Part shown: one piece after another, positions 63,441 through 64,000 of the stretch
How positions within the stretch are numbered: the stretch's first letter is position 1
How the letters are laid out: each line of letters begins with the position of its first letter
Origin: Actinomycetospora succinea
GTDB lineage: Bacteria > Actinomycetota > Actinomycetes > Mycobacteriales > Pseudonocardiaceae
NCBI RefSeq assembly: GCF_004363095.1
Contig: NZ_SNYO01000007.1
Span: forward strand, 62,001 to 126,000
Direction: 5' to 3'
DNA length: 64,000 nucleotides
Translations under genes and position numbers: made by a program
Notes under the pieces: model-generated
Seen by the model: the letters and a program-made list of their open reading frames with translations, nothing else
What the model was told of the DNA's origin: nothing
Database searches by the model: none

Positions 63441-64000
63441 TCAGTTGCCGACGCCGAGGCTCGCCATGAACGCCGCCGGATAGCGGTCGCCGCGTGCCGA
63501 GCCCGCCGGGACGGCCTGCTCGATCCGGGCGAGGTCGTCCGCGCCGAGCGTCAGGTCCGCCGCCGGCAGCGCCTCGTCCAGGCGGGCCCGCGTGCGGGCG
63601 CCCACGAGCGGCACGATGTCGTCGCCCCGGGCGGCCACCCAGGCGAGCGCGAGCTGGGCGACGGTGCAGCTCCGCGCGGCCGCGACCTCGCGCAGCGCCT
63701 CGACGAGGGCGAGGTTGTGCTCGACGTTGCCGGCCGCGAAGCGCGGCGTGGCGCTGCGGACGTCGCCCGGCGCGGTGTGCCCGGCGGTCCAGTGGCCCGA
63801 GATGAGGCCGCGCCCCAGGACGCCGTACGCGGTGAGCCCGATGCCCAGCTCGCGCAGGGTCGGCAGGACGTCGGCCTCCACCGCGCGGGACAGCAACGAG
63901 TACTCGATCTGCAGGTCGCTGATCGGGTGCACGGCGTGGGCGCGGCGGATGGTGGCCGCGTCGACCTCGGAGAGACCGACGTGCCGCACGTGGCCGGCGT
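63441..64000 (-). CDS. Aldo/keto reductase, 5' end cut by window
   Basis: The C-terminal part of an AKR TIM barrel: [84 protein letters not shown]. The catalytic Tyr/Lys/His region is outside the window. The frame is open to base 64000, so no start is visible here. Confidence 0.88.
   Translation of the reverse strand, partial: AGHVRHVGLSEVDAATIRRAHAVHPISDLQIEYSLLSRAVEADVLPTLRELGIGLTAYGVLGRGLISGHWTAGHTAPGDVRSATPRFAAGNVEHNLALVEALREVAAARSCTVAQLALAWVAARGDDIVPLVGARTRARLDEALPAADLTLGADDLARIEQAVPAGSARGDRYPAAFMASLGVGN

Overview
This is a high-GC actinobacterial chromosome segment, most likely from Pseudonocardiaceae (Pseudonocardia or a relative). The evidence is strong GC bias at third codon positions, many GTG starts, a mycothiol synthase, a DUF3073 gene beside purM, and a gene order that follows the mycobacterial purB-to-phoU neighbourhood (purB, purC, purS, purQ, purL, SCP-like, purF, purM, DUF3073, Rv0811c-like, Rv0813c-like, sseC, cysA2, thioredoxin-like, glnR, mshD, pst, phoU). 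The genus cannot be fixed from the sequence alone.

Bases 1-7141 hold a truncated lytic transglycosylase, an aminotransferase, a K+ channel, a threonine aldolase, and a three-gene signalling operon (receiver-SpoIIE phosphatase, CHASE3-type histidine kinase, single-domain response regulator). Bases 7260-22445 carry most of the de novo purine pathway (purB, C, S, Q, L, F, M), interleaved with opposite-strand genes and a methyltransferase/GGDEF-EAL pair. Bases 22515-31741 hold small conserved actinobacterial genes, an RsiG-type c-di-GMP-binding anti-sigma factor, a Fur-YgfZ-threonine dehydratase operon, two membrane/coiled-coil proteins, PxpB/PxpC and a nitrobindin-like protein. Bases 31821-35707 form a sulfur/nitrogen/thiol block: DUF1416-cysA2 preceded by a Cys-containing leader peptide, then a thioredoxin-like protein, glnR and mshD. 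Bases 35767-40629 are the pstSCAB-phoU phosphate system with a PHO box. Bases 40746-49070 hold an LCP cell-wall ligase, a diguanylate cyclase, a Dus, a metallo-beta-lactamase/Rieske fusion, a HhH-PHP protein and an ArsR-SRPBCC fusion repressor with two tandem operators.

Bases 49159-49446 appear to encode a small transcript: a promoter, a strong Shine-Dalgarno sequence, a 12-codon ORF and a nested set of perfect stems. After tRNA-Lys(TTT), bases 50547-60517 are an integrated actinomycete integrative and conjugative element (AICE) bounded by 37-bp direct repeats. It carries int, xis, a RepSA-like initiator, an FtsK-like transfer motor, an Xre-type regulator plus flavoprotein, and lower-GC cargo of unknown function. 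Bases beyond the right att site return to ordinary chromosomal genes (GYD, SnoaL-like, SGNH hydrolase, a TetR remnant, VOC, aldo/keto reductase).

Recurring themes are purine synthesis, nutrient sensing (GlnR, Pho, Cys attenuation), c-di-GMP (two GGDEF proteins and RsiG), and many genes whose -10 hexamer lies 6-8 bases before the start codon, which suggests leaderless transcripts.
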